DNA from: Sphingomonas sp. PAMC 26621
GTDB lineage: Bacteria; Pseudomonadota; Alphaproteobacteria; Sphingomonadales; Sphingomonadaceae
Direction of reading: 5' to 3'
Assembly: GCF_000251145.1 (NCBI RefSeq)
Contig: NZ_AIDW01000013.1
Coordinates: 1-64,000 of the forward strand
Length of the DNA stretch: 64,000 nt
Each line of letters starts with the position of its first letter. The first letter of the stretch is position 1. Below are positions 13,018-21,506 of the stretch, piece after piece. The position numbers and the translations under genes were made by a program. The notes beneath the pieces were generated by a model. It made no database searches, was not told where the DNA came from, and saw only the letters and a program-made list of their open reading frames with translations.

Positions 13018-13050
13018 CAGGCCGTCGGTTGGAAGACCGGCGGCCTTTCG
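13018..13050 (+). terminator. Intrinsic terminator after PEPxxWA-CTERM gene 1
   Basis: A GC-rich stem, GGCCGTCGGT pairing with ACCGGCGGCC, is followed by a short T-run (TTTCG). Closely similar stems end the other PEPxxWA-CTERM genes at 44166 and 50015. Confidence 0.75.
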
Positions 13051-13582
13051 CGTCTCGGGGAGCAAGATGCGACGTGGGGCACGCCCGACACCCCCGCGCA
13101 CGTCGGGCGCGCTGCGACGGTTTGCCGGGTCGCTGACCGAGGCACGGTATCTCTGCGAAAGCAGGAACCCGAAACCAGGCAAAAAACCGTCTGATGCCTC
13201 GCGCGACTCCTGCGCTTCTGCCTTCCGCAGGAGCACGATCCTGCAGTGGCGCTGCCGACGGACATGCCACCGCCTTTGATGTGCCGGCCTAATGGAGAAT
13301 TTCGCGTTCAATTACAGAGCGTTCGTTTCGAGTGTAGTCGATAGACGGTAACGCACGCTGGACCACCGCTGTTCGATGGGCCTTGAACCAAACGGCAAGG
13401 TAGATCGCGGTGACGCGTGCGGCGTGATCGCGCTTCTCGTCTTTTGCCAGGCACGCGTCCGTGTCGGTTTACGGCGCGCCGTCGCTCGAGCCATCGCGTG
13501 CGCAGGGCGGTGCAACCAATGGCCACTTGTATCGGTTGTTGCTGCGTTGCAGCAGATACGCTCATCCCGGGAGCACGATCTT
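13051..13582. other. Gene-free leader region upstream of ABC exporter
   Basis: More than 500 bases without a supported gene. Visible structures are a hairpin CTCCTGCG/CGCAGGAG (13205-13212 with 13224-13231) and a tight hairpin TGCTGC-GTT-GCAGCA (13540-13554), which ends 28 bases before the proposed start of the ABC exporter. Short frames here have implausible composition. The region may hold a long leader or an unrecognised small RNA; nothing proves either. Confidence 0.45.
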
Positions 13583-15451
13583 TTGCCCTTCCTGCAGAGT
13601 CCAACGCGGTTCATCCTTCACTATGTCGCGGCGCGGCCGGGGATGTTCCTGCTGCTCGGGCTGCTCGTCGCAGGCGCGTCGATCAGTTCGATCGGGACGC
13701 AATATGCGATGAAGCTGCTGGTCGACGCGATGACCGGCGGGGTCCGCGCGCGCGACACGGTTTATGTCGCGCTCGCGATGTTCCTCGGGCTGGTGATCCT
13801 CGAAAGCCTGTTGCAACGCTCGGCTGCCCTGACGCTGGGGCAGGCGACGGTCAGTTCGGGGGTCGGGATCCGGCTCGACATGGTCAATTACCTTACCGGG
13901 CACCAGATGCCGTTTTTCCAGAACCAGCGCGCCGGGTCGCTGGGGCATCGCATCTCGGGGCTCGCGGGGATCTTCGGCGCGATCGTCCACCGGCTGCTAC
14001 AGGAAGTGACGCCGCCGCTGATCGCCTTTGCCGGCGCGATGCTGATCTTCGTGACGATCGACGCAGTGATGGCGGCGATCCTCGGCGGGGTGTTCCTCGC
14101 GGTGACCGCGGCGCTGATCGTGCTGGGTTTGCGCGGGCACGTCCACCACACCGCCTTCGCGCAGCATGCCGGGACCGCGGGGGGCGAGCTGATCGACCTG
14201 ATCGGCAACATCTGGGTGGTCAAGGCGTTCGCCGCGCGTGACCGCGAGCTCGAGCGGCTCGAGGGGTTCCTCGACAAGGAAGCGAGCGCGCAGCGGCGCG
14301 GCTGGTTCTTCGTCGAGCAGATGCGCGGGTTGCACGACCTGTCGCTCGCGGTGCTGGTCGGCGGAACGCTGGTGTGGGCAATCGGGCGCTGGTCGACCGG
14401 CGCGATCTCGACCGGTGACGTGGTCATCATCAGCACCATGACCTTCCGCATCCTCCACGGTTCGCGCGACCTCGCGATGGCGGTGATCGATACCAGCCAG
14501 CAATTCAGCTATCTGCGCGAGACGCTCGATATCATCGGCGTGCCGCAAACGCTGAGCGACGCGCCCGGTGCGGCGCGGCTGCGCGTCGGCGAGGGTAGCG
14601 TCGAAATTCGCAACGTCACCTTCGGCTACGACCCCCGCGATCCGATCATCCACGACCTGTCGCTGACGGTTCCCGCCGGACAGAAGGTCGGGATCGTCGG
14701 GCCGTCGGGCGCGGGCAAATCCTCGCTCCTCCAGCTCGTGCAACGCTTCCACGATCCGCAGATCGGGCATCTCGCGATCGACGGGCACCGGATCGACCAG
14801 GTGACGCAGGAGTCGCTGCGCGACGCGATCGCAGTGGTGCCGCAGGAAGTGCTGCTGTTCCATCGCTCGGTAATGGACAACATCCGGATCGCACGGCCCG
14901 ATGCGAGCGACGAGGACGTTCACGAGGCGGCGGTCGCGGCGGGGTGCGACGATTTCATCCGCCGCCTGTCGCACGGGTACGACAGCATCGTCGGCGAGCG
15001 CGGCGCGAACCTGTCGGGCGGGCAGCGCCAGCGGATCGGAATCGCGCGCGCGTTCCTCAAGAACGCACGGATCGTCCTGCTCGACGAGGCGACCAGCGCG
15101 CTCGACACCGAGAGCGAGCTCGAGGTGCAGAACGGGCTCGATGCACTGGTGCGCAACCGCACCGTGATCGCGGTGGCGCACCGGCTGTCGACGATCGTCG
15201 GGTTCGACCGCGTCATCGTGGTCGAGAACGGGCGGATCGTCGAGGACGGCCCGCCGCAGCTTCTGCTCCGGCAGAAGGGTGGCGCGTTCCGGCAATTGTG
15301 GGTGATGCAAGTCGAGGGACTCGACGGCGTCGCGAACCGCTCGCTGGCGCTGACCAGCGCGGGCGAACGCCTGCGCGAGGTGTCGATCGCGCGCGGGCGC
15401 AAGCTGCGCGGCGTGGTGCAGACCGCCTGGTCGAACATGGCGGAGCGATAG
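13583..15451 (+). CDS. ABC exporter, fused membrane and ATPase domains
   Basis: A half-size type IV (former type I exporter) ABC transporter in the inner membrane. The frame is open from 13376, but the first 69 residues look non-coding. I propose the TTG at 13583, with a GGGAG site about 9 bases upstream, giving 622 residues. The membrane domain has about six helices (residues 1-310). The ATPase domain carries GPSGAGKSS (Walker A), a Q-loop, LSGGQRQRIGIARAF (signature), IVLLDEATSALD (Walker B) and a switch His in VAHRLS. A C-terminal tail of about 60 residues follows the ATPase domain. It resembles MsbA/HlyB-like exporters but no peptidase domain is present. Substrate unknown. Confidence 0.9.
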   Translation: MPFLQSPTRFILHYVAARPGMFLLLGLLVAGASISSIGTQYAMKLLVDAMTGGVRARDTVYVALAMFLGLVILESLLQRSAALTLGQATVSSGVGIRLDMVNYLTGHQMPFFQNQRAGSLGHRISGLAGIFGAIVHRLLQEVTPPLIAFAGAMLIFVTIDAVMAAILGGVFLAVTAALIVLGLRGHVHHTAFAQHAGTAGGELIDLIGNIWVVKAFAARDRELERLEGFLDKEASAQRRGWFFVEQMRGLHDLSLAVLVGGTLVWAIGRWSTGAISTGDVVIISTMTFRILHGSRDLAMAVIDTSQQFSYLRETLDIIGVPQTLSDAPGAARLRVGEGSVEIRNVTFGYDPRDPIIHDLSLTVPAGQKVGIVGPSGAGKSSLLQLVQRFHDPQIGHLAIDGHRIDQVTQESLRDAIAVVPQEVLLFHRSVMDNIRIARPDASDEDVHEAAVAAGCDDFIRRLSHGYDSIVGERGANLSGGQRQRIGIARAFLKNARIVLLDEATSALDTESELEVQNGLDALVRNRTVIAVAHRLSTIVGFDRVIVVENGRIVEDGPPQLLLRQKGGAFRQLWVMQVEGLDGVANRSLALTSAGERLREVSIARGRKLRGVVQTAWSNMAER

Positions 15452-15540
15452 GGGGCACGCCGCACGGGTGACGCCGTGTGGTGGACGCGACGCCGAGTAG
15501 TACGAGAGCGGGGGCGGGCGCGCCGCTCGCCTTGTGCGCC

Positions 15541-16002
15541 GTCATGCTGAACCGGTTTCAGCATTCAGCCCTCCGCTAGGGCGGTCAGCCAGTGTGGAGC
15601 GGTGGACCCTGAAACGAGTTCAGGGTGACGCCGGGCAGTGGGGGCGACCTGTCCCCCGAGCGGCGTCATGCTGAACTTGTTTCAGCATCCAGCCCTCCGC
15701 TTGAGCGGTCAGCCAGTGTGGCGCGGTGGACCCTGAAACGAGTTCACGGTGACGCCGGGCGGTGGGGGCGACCTATCCCCCGAGCGCCGTCATGCTGAAC
15801 TTGTTTCAGCATCCAGCCCTCCACTTGGGCGGTCAGCCAGTGTGGCGCGGTGGACCCTGAAACGCGTTCAGGATGACGCCGGGTGGTGGGGGGCGACCTG
15901 TCTTCCGTACGCCGTCATGCTGAACTGGTTTCAGCATCCAGCCCTCCGCCGTGCAGCCAGCCGTCGTTCCGCGGTGGACCCTGAAACACGTTCAGGGTGA
16001 CG
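15541..16002. repeat. Tandem array of four REP-like palindromic units
   Basis: Four units begin with GTCATGCTGAA at 15541, 15665, 15789 and 15914, a period of 124-125 bases. Each palindromic core is about 90 bases (15541-15630, 15665-15754, 15789-15878, 15914-16002), and the 34-35-base linkers are also conserved. Within a core, the left arm TGCTGAA-CTTGT-TTCAGCA and the right arm CCCTGAA-ACGAG-TTCAGGG are each hairpins and are inverted copies of one another. The array fills most of the 637-base gap between the ABC exporter and the convergent metalloprotease gene. No open frame of note is present. Confidence 0.9.
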
Positions 16003-16044
16003 CCCACTTTCGGAAATACGTCGGCGAAGCGTAACGCCGCACGA

Positions 16045-16073
16045 TGGGGGAGCGCCCGAAGACCGCGCCCCCA
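16045..16073 (-). terminator. Hairpin downstream of PEPxxWA-CTERM metalloprotease
   Basis: On the minus strand TGGGGGCGC pairs with GCGCTCCCCCA (one bulge) around a nine-base loop, 16 bases after the stop codon. There is no clear T-run, so termination is plausible but not certain. Confidence 0.5.
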
Positions 16074-16088
16074 CGGTCGTCGCGGCGA

Positions 16089-17321
16089 TCAGCCCGCGCG
16101 GGCAGGCTGCGGCGCGACCGTCCCGCGGCGCCGGCGCAGCGCGCCGCCGATCCCGCCGAAGCCCAGCAGCATCATCGCCCAGGTGCTCGGCTCGGGCACC
16201 GCGCCGCCGAGCGAGCGATAGATGTCGGCGGTGCTGAAACGGTAGTTCGGGTTTGCGAGAACGTCGAAGCCGACGTTCCAGCCGATCGCGTCGTAAGCGG
16301 CGAGATCGAGCGCGGTGACTTCCTGCATCTGGCCGCGGCCCGAGGTCGGGTCGAGGATGCCGAGCTGCGGGATGTTCGCGGCGCTGTCCTTCCAGTGCGA
16401 CGCCTGCGACCCGTCGCCATTGTCGGTCCCCGTCGAGAACAGCGAATCGCCGAACAGCTGCGACTTGCCGCCGTCGAGCGAGAAGAACTTCGGGGTTTCG
16501 GACGTCGACCAGTCGAGCGCGGTGTCGTCGCTGTGGCGGAACAGGTCGAGCGTGTTCATCACGACATAGTCCTCGACCGTGGTGATCGTGTTCGTGCCGT
16601 CCGCATTGCTCAAGGCGTCATACGTATCCACGCCCGAGATGAACCCGAGCGCATGGCCGATCTCGTGGATCGCGACGCCGATGAAGTCGAACGCGTTCTT
16701 GGCGATCCCGTCGCTCGGGTTGAAGTCGAAGGCGAAGGCGTTGCTGAACGAGATCTGGCCGTCGATCGCCTTGGGATCGATCGCCTCGTCGTTGACGTCG
16801 GTCTTGATGCCGAGTGCCTTGGCGTTCGCGCTCGTCATCGCAAGCGTCGAATTGTTGACGCTGCCGTCATTGTCCAGTCGCGTGACGTTGTCGACATAGC
16901 CGTCGTTCGTCTTGTTGATCGCATTGGCGATCGCGGTGACCGCGCCTGCCCCGGGAATGCTGGTGCTGACGCCGAGCGGCTGCAGCCCGGCCACCGCCTG
17001 CGCATCGAGCAGGCTCGTCTTGTCCTGCGCCAGCGCGGAGTAAGCGGCGGCCATCGAGGTCAGCGCGGTACCGCTGCCGGTCGATCCGAGGATGTTGGGG
17101 CCGAGTGGGCGGAACCCGATCTGCAGGTTGACGGTGACGTTGTCCTTGAGAACCGAAGACCAATAGGCCGTCGCGATGTCGAAACCGCTGCGGGCCTGAG
17201 TGCCCTCGGCAGCACCGCCAATATCGATCAGGTTGAAGTTCACCGCCTGGGCAGGCGACGTCGCCAAAATCGTCGTGCTGACTGCGAACGCGATCAGTGT
17301 CCGCAACTTTAGTCTACGCAT
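16089..17321 (-). CDS. PEPxxWA-CTERM zinc metalloprotease (NF038122-like)
   Basis: A secreted zinc-dependent protease of 410 residues. The signal peptide ends near residue 26 (PAQA-VNF). The zinc motif HEIGHALGFISGVD (about 219-232) has the two His and the catalytic Glu of HExxH plus the G-x3-G-x-D extension. This matches the family that NCBI labels NF038122 and is usually paired with PEP-CTERM tails. The tail VPEPSTWAMMLLGFGG is followed by a helix and RRRR. It is probably displayed at the cell surface. Its promoter region holds a perfect CtrA-box-like site 38 bases before the ATG. Confidence 0.88.
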   Translation of the reverse strand: MRRLKLRTLIAFAVSTTILATSPAQAVNFNLIDIGGAAEGTQARSGFDIATAYWSSVLKDNVTVNLQIGFRPLGPNILGSTGSGTALTSMAAAYSALAQDKTSLLDAQAVAGLQPLGVSTSIPGAGAVTAIANAINKTNDGYVDNVTRLDNDGSVNNSTLAMTSANAKALGIKTDVNDEAIDPKAIDGQISFSNAFAFDFNPSDGIAKNAFDFIGVAIHEIGHALGFISGVDTYDALSNADGTNTITTVEDYVVMNTLDLFRHSDDTALDWSTSETPKFFSLDGGKSQLFGDSLFSTGTDNGDGSQASHWKDSAANIPQLGILDPTSGRGQMQEVTALDLAAYDAIGWNVGFDVLANPNYRFSTADIYRSLGGAVPEPSTWAMMLLGFGGIGGALRRRRGTVAPQPARAG

Positions 17322-17358
17322 GGAAGCCCCTCTTCAACGGTCGCCATCTGGATAATGG

Positions 17359-17374
17359 TTAACCTTCTCTTAAC
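17359..17374. promoter_or_regulatory. Perfect CtrA-box-like site
   Basis: TTAA-CCTTCTC-TTAAC on the plus strand and TTAA-GAGAAGG-TTAAC on the minus strand, so the site matches TTAA-N7-TTAAC in both directions. It lies 38 bases upstream of the metalloprotease ATG and about 220 bases upstream of the PepSY gene, so the metalloprotease is the more likely target. Confidence 0.55.
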
Positions 17375-17522
17375 CAGAGTATCAGCGCATTCTGCTTGGT
17401 CAAGCCGTAGCCCGGAAAGATAAACCATAAAGGTTTGAGGGTGTTGCAACCATGTCATGCCGACTCTCTCGGCCGTGGTACAGGCGGCGCGGCCAGCCGC
17501 CGCGAAGCGCATGGCGGCATTT

Positions 17523-17573
17523 TGCGACTTGCTCGCAACAAGCCGCTGCGCTAGTCGCTGCGAATGCGTCGCA
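17523..17573. promoter_or_regulatory. Paired Fur-like palindromes upstream of the iron-uptake operon
   Basis: Two 15-base palindromes of identical form, TGCGA-N5-TCGCA, lie at 17523-17537 and 17559-17573, with starts 36 bases apart. The second ends 22 bases before the GTG start of the PepSY protein. A partial third copy, TGCGCTAGTCGC, lies between them. The arrangement fits a dimeric repressor; a Fur/Irr-type iron regulator is the natural candidate given the downstream genes, but the match to any published consensus is only partial. Confidence 0.45.
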
Positions 17574-17595
17574 ATAAAAACAACGGACATTTGCG

Positions 17596-18777
17596 GTGAC
17601 GCGTGCGACGGTTCGCTTCTGGATTGCGCTGCACACCTGGAGCAGCCTGGCGTGCACGCTGTTCCTGCTGATGCTGTGCATCACCGGGCTGCCGTTGATT
17701 TTCCACGAAGAAATCGATGCCGCGACCGGCGATCCGGCGGCGGTCGTCTCCGGGATCGCGGCCTCGGGCACGGACCCCGCGTTGCGCCCGCTCGATTCGG
17801 TCCTCGCGCGCGCGCTTGCGCAGCGCCCGGGGGAGATCCCGCTCTACATGGCGTTCTACGACGATCGCCCGTTGATGACCGTCACCACCGGCGCGCGCCC
17901 CGACGTGCCGGTGAGCGGGATGCATATCCAGATCATCAATCGCCTGACCGGCGAACCGGTTGCGGAAGCGGGCGGCGGGCATGCGATCACAGAATTCCTG
18001 CTGCAGCTCCATACCGACATGTTCCTAGGGCTCGGCGGCGAGCTGTTCCTCGGGGGGATGGGGCTGGTGTTCTTCGTCGCGATCGTCTCGGGGGTGGTCG
18101 TCTACGCGCCGTTCATGCGCAAGCATGACTTCGGCATCCTGCGCACGACCCGCAGCACGCGGCTCAAGTGGCTCGATTATCACAATCTCATCGGGATCGT
18201 CGCGCTGGCGTGGATGAGCGTCGTTGGGCTTACCGGGGTGATCAACGCGTTCGTCACGCCGATCACCAAGGTGTGGCAGGCGAACGAGCTCGCCGCGATG
18301 ACCCGTGCCTATGCCGGTCGCGCGCCGCTACCGTCCGCGCGCTACGGCTCGGTCGACGCGGCGATGGCGACCGCAAGGCGTGCGATCCCGGGGATGAATC
18401 CCCAGTTCGTCGCCTTTCCGGGAACGGCGTTCAGCAGCGGGCATCATTACGGCGTGTTCTTCCAGGGCACGACCCCGCTGACCAAGCATCTGCTGACCAC
18501 CGCGCTGGTCGACGCGGAAACCGCGACGCTCACCGATGCACGGCCGATGCCGTGGTATTTCAAGGCGCTGTCGCTGTCGCGCCCGCTTCACTTCGGGGAT
18601 TACGGGGGCATGCCGCTCAAGTTGCTGTGGGCAGTGCTCGATGCGTTCACGATCATCGTGCTCGGCTCGGGGGTCTATCTGTGGATCGGCCGCCGACGCT
18701 CGCTTGGCGATGCCACGCGGCTCGTCGCCGACCGCGCGGTGCGCGCACCTGCGTTTCAAAAGGGAATTTCGGGATGA
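17596..18777 (+). CDS. PepSY-associated membrane protein (ferric-siderophore reductase-like)
   Basis: An inner-membrane protein of 393 residues of the PepSY_TM family. Such proteins accompany siderophore receptors and are thought to reduce or help release iron in the periplasm. The start is a GTG with only a weak ribosome-binding site. Four membrane helices are visible: about 12-34 (with the family motif LHTWSSL), about 150-172, about 195-218 and near 355-377, with a large periplasmic domain between helices one and two. Its 3' end overlaps the next ATG (ATGA), and the TonB-dependent receptor follows, so the three genes are one operon. Confidence 0.88.
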   Translation: MTRATVRFWIALHTWSSLACTLFLLMLCITGLPLIFHEEIDAATGDPAAVVSGIAASGTDPALRPLDSVLARALAQRPGEIPLYMAFYDDRPLMTVTTGARPDVPVSGMHIQIINRLTGEPVAEAGGGHAITEFLLQLHTDMFLGLGGELFLGGMGLVFFVAIVSGVVVYAPFMRKHDFGILRTTRSTRLKWLDYHNLIGIVALAWMSVVGLTGVINAFVTPITKVWQANELAAMTRAYAGRAPLPSARYGSVDAAMATARRAIPGMNPQFVAFPGTAFSSGHHYGVFFQGTTPLTKHLLTTALVDAETATLTDARPMPWYFKALSLSRPLHFGDYGGMPLKLLWAVLDAFTIIVLGSGVYLWIGRRRSLGDATRLVADRAVRAPAFQKGISG

Positions 18778-18989
18778 TTCGATCGACCTTCGCGCTTCCG
18801 GTGCTGATCGCGCTGGCGACGGTGTTCGGGCTCGTCGTCGCCCTGACCGGGGACGGGATGCGCGACGCGCTGAGCTGGATCGGCCTCGGGTGCCCGATCG
18901 CGGCGGTCGGCTGGGCGATGGCGCGGGTGCCGCGGGCGAAGCGTGCGCCGCTACGGTGGGCGTCGGTCGCCACGCTGGTTCGGGACTGA
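18774..18989 (+). CDS. Small membrane protein in iron-uptake operon
   Basis: A 71-residue protein translationally coupled to the PepSY gene by an ATGA overlap and ending 4 bases before the receptor ATG. It has two predicted membrane helices (about 7-24 and about 35-52) and a basic C-terminal end. Its length and hydrophobic pattern resemble the short uncharacterised proteins often found between PepSY and receptor genes. I do not recognise a named family. Coding is supported by the tight packing rather than by homology. Confidence 0.7.
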   Translation: MIRSTFALPVLIALATVFGLVVALTGDGMRDALSWIGLGCPIAAVGWAMARVPRAKRAPLRWASVATLVRD

Positions 18990-18993
18990 GCGG

Positions 18994-21156
18994 ATGACGA
19001 CCGTGTTCCGCCGATCCGCTTCGGCTCTCTCCTTTGCCGCCGCCGCGCTGGCGACCCCGGTCTTCGCGCAGAACGCAACGCCCGACGATTCCTCGGCCGA
19101 CATCGTCGTCACCGCGCAGCGCCAGAACCGCACCGAAGTGTCGCGCGACGGGTCGGTCGGCGTGCTGGGGAACAAGGCGGCGGCGGACGTGCCGTTCAGC
19201 ATCAAGAGCTACACTGCCGCGCTGATCCTCAACCAGCAGCCGCAGACGCTCGGGCAGGTGCTCGAGAACGATCCGTCGGTGCGCACGACCTACGGCTTTG
19301 GCAATGCCGCCGAGCAGTTCGTGATCCGCGGCTTCACGCTGTTCGGCGACGATATCGGCTTCAACGGGCTGTACGGCCTGACCCCGCGCCAGCTCGTCGC
19401 GCCCGAATTGTACGAACAGGTGCAGGTCCTCAACGGCGCGAGCGCGTTCCTCAATGGCGCGGCACCCGGCGGATCGGGGATCGGCGGGAGCGTGAACCTC
19501 GTCTCCAAGCGCGCGGGCAACACACCGCTCACGCGACTGAGCGTGACCTATAGCGGCGACCGGCATTTCGGCGGCAGCTTCGACGTTGGCCGGCGCTTCG
19601 GCGGCGGCGGGGAGATTGGCGTGCGGATCAACGGTGCGTATCGCGCGGGCGACGTCGCGATCGACGACGAGTTCCGCCGCAGCGCGGTGATCGGCGCTGG
19701 CCTCGACTATCGCGGCGAGCGGCTGCGGCTGTCGCTCGATCTCGCGTATCAGCGGGTCCAGGTCCGAGACCTGCGCCCCAAGGTGACGATCGCCAGCGCG
19801 GCGACGATCCCGCGCGTGCCCGATTCGACCGCCAATTACGGGCAGAAGTTCGCCTACACCACGCTGCGCGACCTCTTCGGATCGGGGCGGATCGAATATG
19901 ACGTCACCGACAACGCGATGCTCTACGCCGCCGCGGGCGCGCGCGACGGGAGCGAGCAGGGGATCTACAGCGGGATCACCGTCACCGACGCGGTGACGGG
20001 CGCGGCGAGCGGCACCGCTTTGTATGTCCCGCGCACCGACAATAACGAGACCGCGCAGGCGGGGCTTCGCGTCAAGCTCGCGGCTGGGGGCGTGACGCAG
20101 GAGTTCAACGTCGGCGGGTCGATGATCTGGCAGGTCAATCGCAATGCGTATGACTTCCGCTACGGGGCGAGCTTCGACGGGTTCGCGACCAACCTCTATG
20201 ATACGCAGCAGGTCGCGCTGCCCGCCTCGTTGCTGGTCGGGGGCAATCTCGCGGACCCGTTCCCGGTCTCGCGTACCCGACTGGGGAGCGCGTTCGCGTC
20301 GGATACGATCGGGGTGCTCGACGACCGTGTGTTGCTGACCGCCGGGCTGCGGCTCCAGACGATCAACCAGCGCAGCTATTCGTACACCGACGGGTCGCTG
20401 AGCGGCATTTATGACGAGAGTGCGGTGACGCCGGTCTTCGGGCTTGTGGTCAAGCCGGTCAAAGGAGTGTCGCTGTTCGCGAACCGGATCGAGGGGTTGG
20501 CCGCAGGACCTGTCGCGCCGGCGGGGACGCTCAACGCTGGCGAGATCTTCGCGCCCTACACATCCACGCAATATGAGGTCGGCGGGAAGCTCGGGCTTGG
20601 GCGGTTCAACGCGAGCGTTGCGCTGTTCCAGACCGAGCAGCCGAGCGCGTACAGCATCGCCGTCACGCCGACGACGTTTCGCTACGGGGTGTTCGGCAAG
20701 CAGCGCAATCGCGGGATCGAACTGAGCGTCGACGGCGAACTCACGCGGGGGTTGCGGGTGATCGCGGGCGGATCGGTCAATGACGCCACGCTGCGCAACA
20801 CCGCTGGCGGGGCGAATGACGGCAACACCGCGGTCGGCGTGCCGGAGTATCTCATCAACGGCAATGTCGAGTGGGACACGCCGTTCCTGCGCGGGGTCAC
20901 GCTGACCGGGCGGGTGGTCAACACCGGCAAGCAGCAGGTGAATGCGGCGAACAGCCTGTCGATTCCGTCGTGGACCCGGGTCGATCTGGGCGCGCGCTAT
21001 GTCGCGGTCGTCGCAGACCGGCCGGTGACGTTCCGCGCGGGCGTCGATAACGTCGCGGATCGACGGTATTGGGCGTCGTCGTTCGATTCGTTCGGGGCGG
21101 CGCTGCTGCAGGGGGCACCGCGAACGGTGAAGCTATCGGCTTCGGTGGATCTGTAG
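18994..21156 (+). CDS. TonB-dependent siderophore receptor
   Basis: An outer-membrane, TonB-gated receptor, probably for a ferric siderophore. The ATG at 18994, just after the small-protein stop, gives 720 residues and a signal peptide ending VFAQ-NAT. The TonB-box-like DIVVTAQRQ (about 37-45) precedes the plug domain, which has the VIRGF and GGSVNLVSKR motifs typical of siderophore receptors. A 22-strand barrel ends with an aromatic-free final strand (KLSASVDL). It is the last gene of the PepSY operon. TonB itself is not adjacent; a TonB-like gene lies at 33936. Confidence 0.93.
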   Translation: MTTVFRRSASALSFAAAALATPVFAQNATPDDSSADIVVTAQRQNRTEVSRDGSVGVLGNKAAADVPFSIKSYTAALILNQQPQTLGQVLENDPSVRTTYGFGNAAEQFVIRGFTLFGDDIGFNGLYGLTPRQLVAPELYEQVQVLNGASAFLNGAAPGGSGIGGSVNLVSKRAGNTPLTRLSVTYSGDRHFGGSFDVGRRFGGGGEIGVRINGAYRAGDVAIDDEFRRSAVIGAGLDYRGERLRLSLDLAYQRVQVRDLRPKVTIASAATIPRVPDSTANYGQKFAYTTLRDLFGSGRIEYDVTDNAMLYAAAGARDGSEQGIYSGITVTDAVTGAASGTALYVPRTDNNETAQAGLRVKLAAGGVTQEFNVGGSMIWQVNRNAYDFRYGASFDGFATNLYDTQQVALPASLLVGGNLADPFPVSRTRLGSAFASDTIGVLDDRVLLTAGLRLQTINQRSYSYTDGSLSGIYDESAVTPVFGLVVKPVKGVSLFANRIEGLAAGPVAPAGTLNAGEIFAPYTSTQYEVGGKLGLGRFNASVALFQTEQPSAYSIAVTPTTFRYGVFGKQRNRGIELSVDGELTRGLRVIAGGSVNDATLRNTAGGANDGNTAVGVPEYLINGNVEWDTPFLRGVTLTGRVVNTGKQQVNAANSLSIPSWTRVDLGARYVAVVADRPVTFRAGVDNVADRRYWASSFDSFGAALLQGAPRTVKLSASVDL

Positions 21157-21352
21157 CGATACCCTTGGGGACGTGGATCGGGCTTGAACCGAAGGCGCTT
21201 CCCCGGCGGAGGCGGGGGTCCAGTCGAATGACGGGTGCGCTGTCATGCATCCGCCCGCCTTCCGCCGTTTCGCCAATCGGCCCCGGCCTTCGCGAGACCT
21301 CTGCAAGAAGGCGCTCGAAGGTTTATCGTCACCCTTCGCCCCAAAGGCTGCC

Positions 21353-21442
21353 GTCATACTGAACGTGTTTCAGCATCCACCGTGCAACAAGCACAGTCCG
21401 GACTCGCGGAGGGCTGGATCCTGAAACGAGTTCAGGATGACG
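21353..21442. repeat. REP-like palindrome, composite copy 2
   Basis: The 350-base gap between the receptor and priA (convergent genes) holds no supported gene. It contains a copy of the composite element of 6735-6889. Shared text starts at GAGACCTCTGC (about 21296) and runs through the palindrome GTCATACTGAACGTG...TTCAGGATGACG to GACGGACGG (about 21447). A partial GCTTCCCCGGCGGAGG arm of the other repeat family lies near 21198-21215. Confidence 0.7.
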
Positions 21443-21506
21443 GACGGTGTGCCGAACGCTATCCTTCGCTGAAGTAACCGGTGGAGATATAGCTGGTAAC
21501 CTTCCG

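Noticed and set aside
13376..13582. N-terminal extension of the ABC exporter
   Set aside because: The 69 extra residues show no domain or conserved character, and a TTG with a good GGGAG site gives a normal exporter start.
15541..16002. CRISPR array
   Set aside because: The regular spacing recalls CRISPR, but the units are about 90-base palindromes and the 34-35-base linkers are themselves conserved; no cas genes are present.
17309..17590. Short minus-strand frame overlapping the start of the metalloprotease gene
   Set aside because: It covers the promoter region with the CtrA-like and Fur-like sites and has no conserved character.
18328..20571. 747-codon minus-strand frame opposite the TonB-dependent receptor
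   Set aside because: Composition is that of an antisense frame and the receptor on the plus strand has full family motifs.
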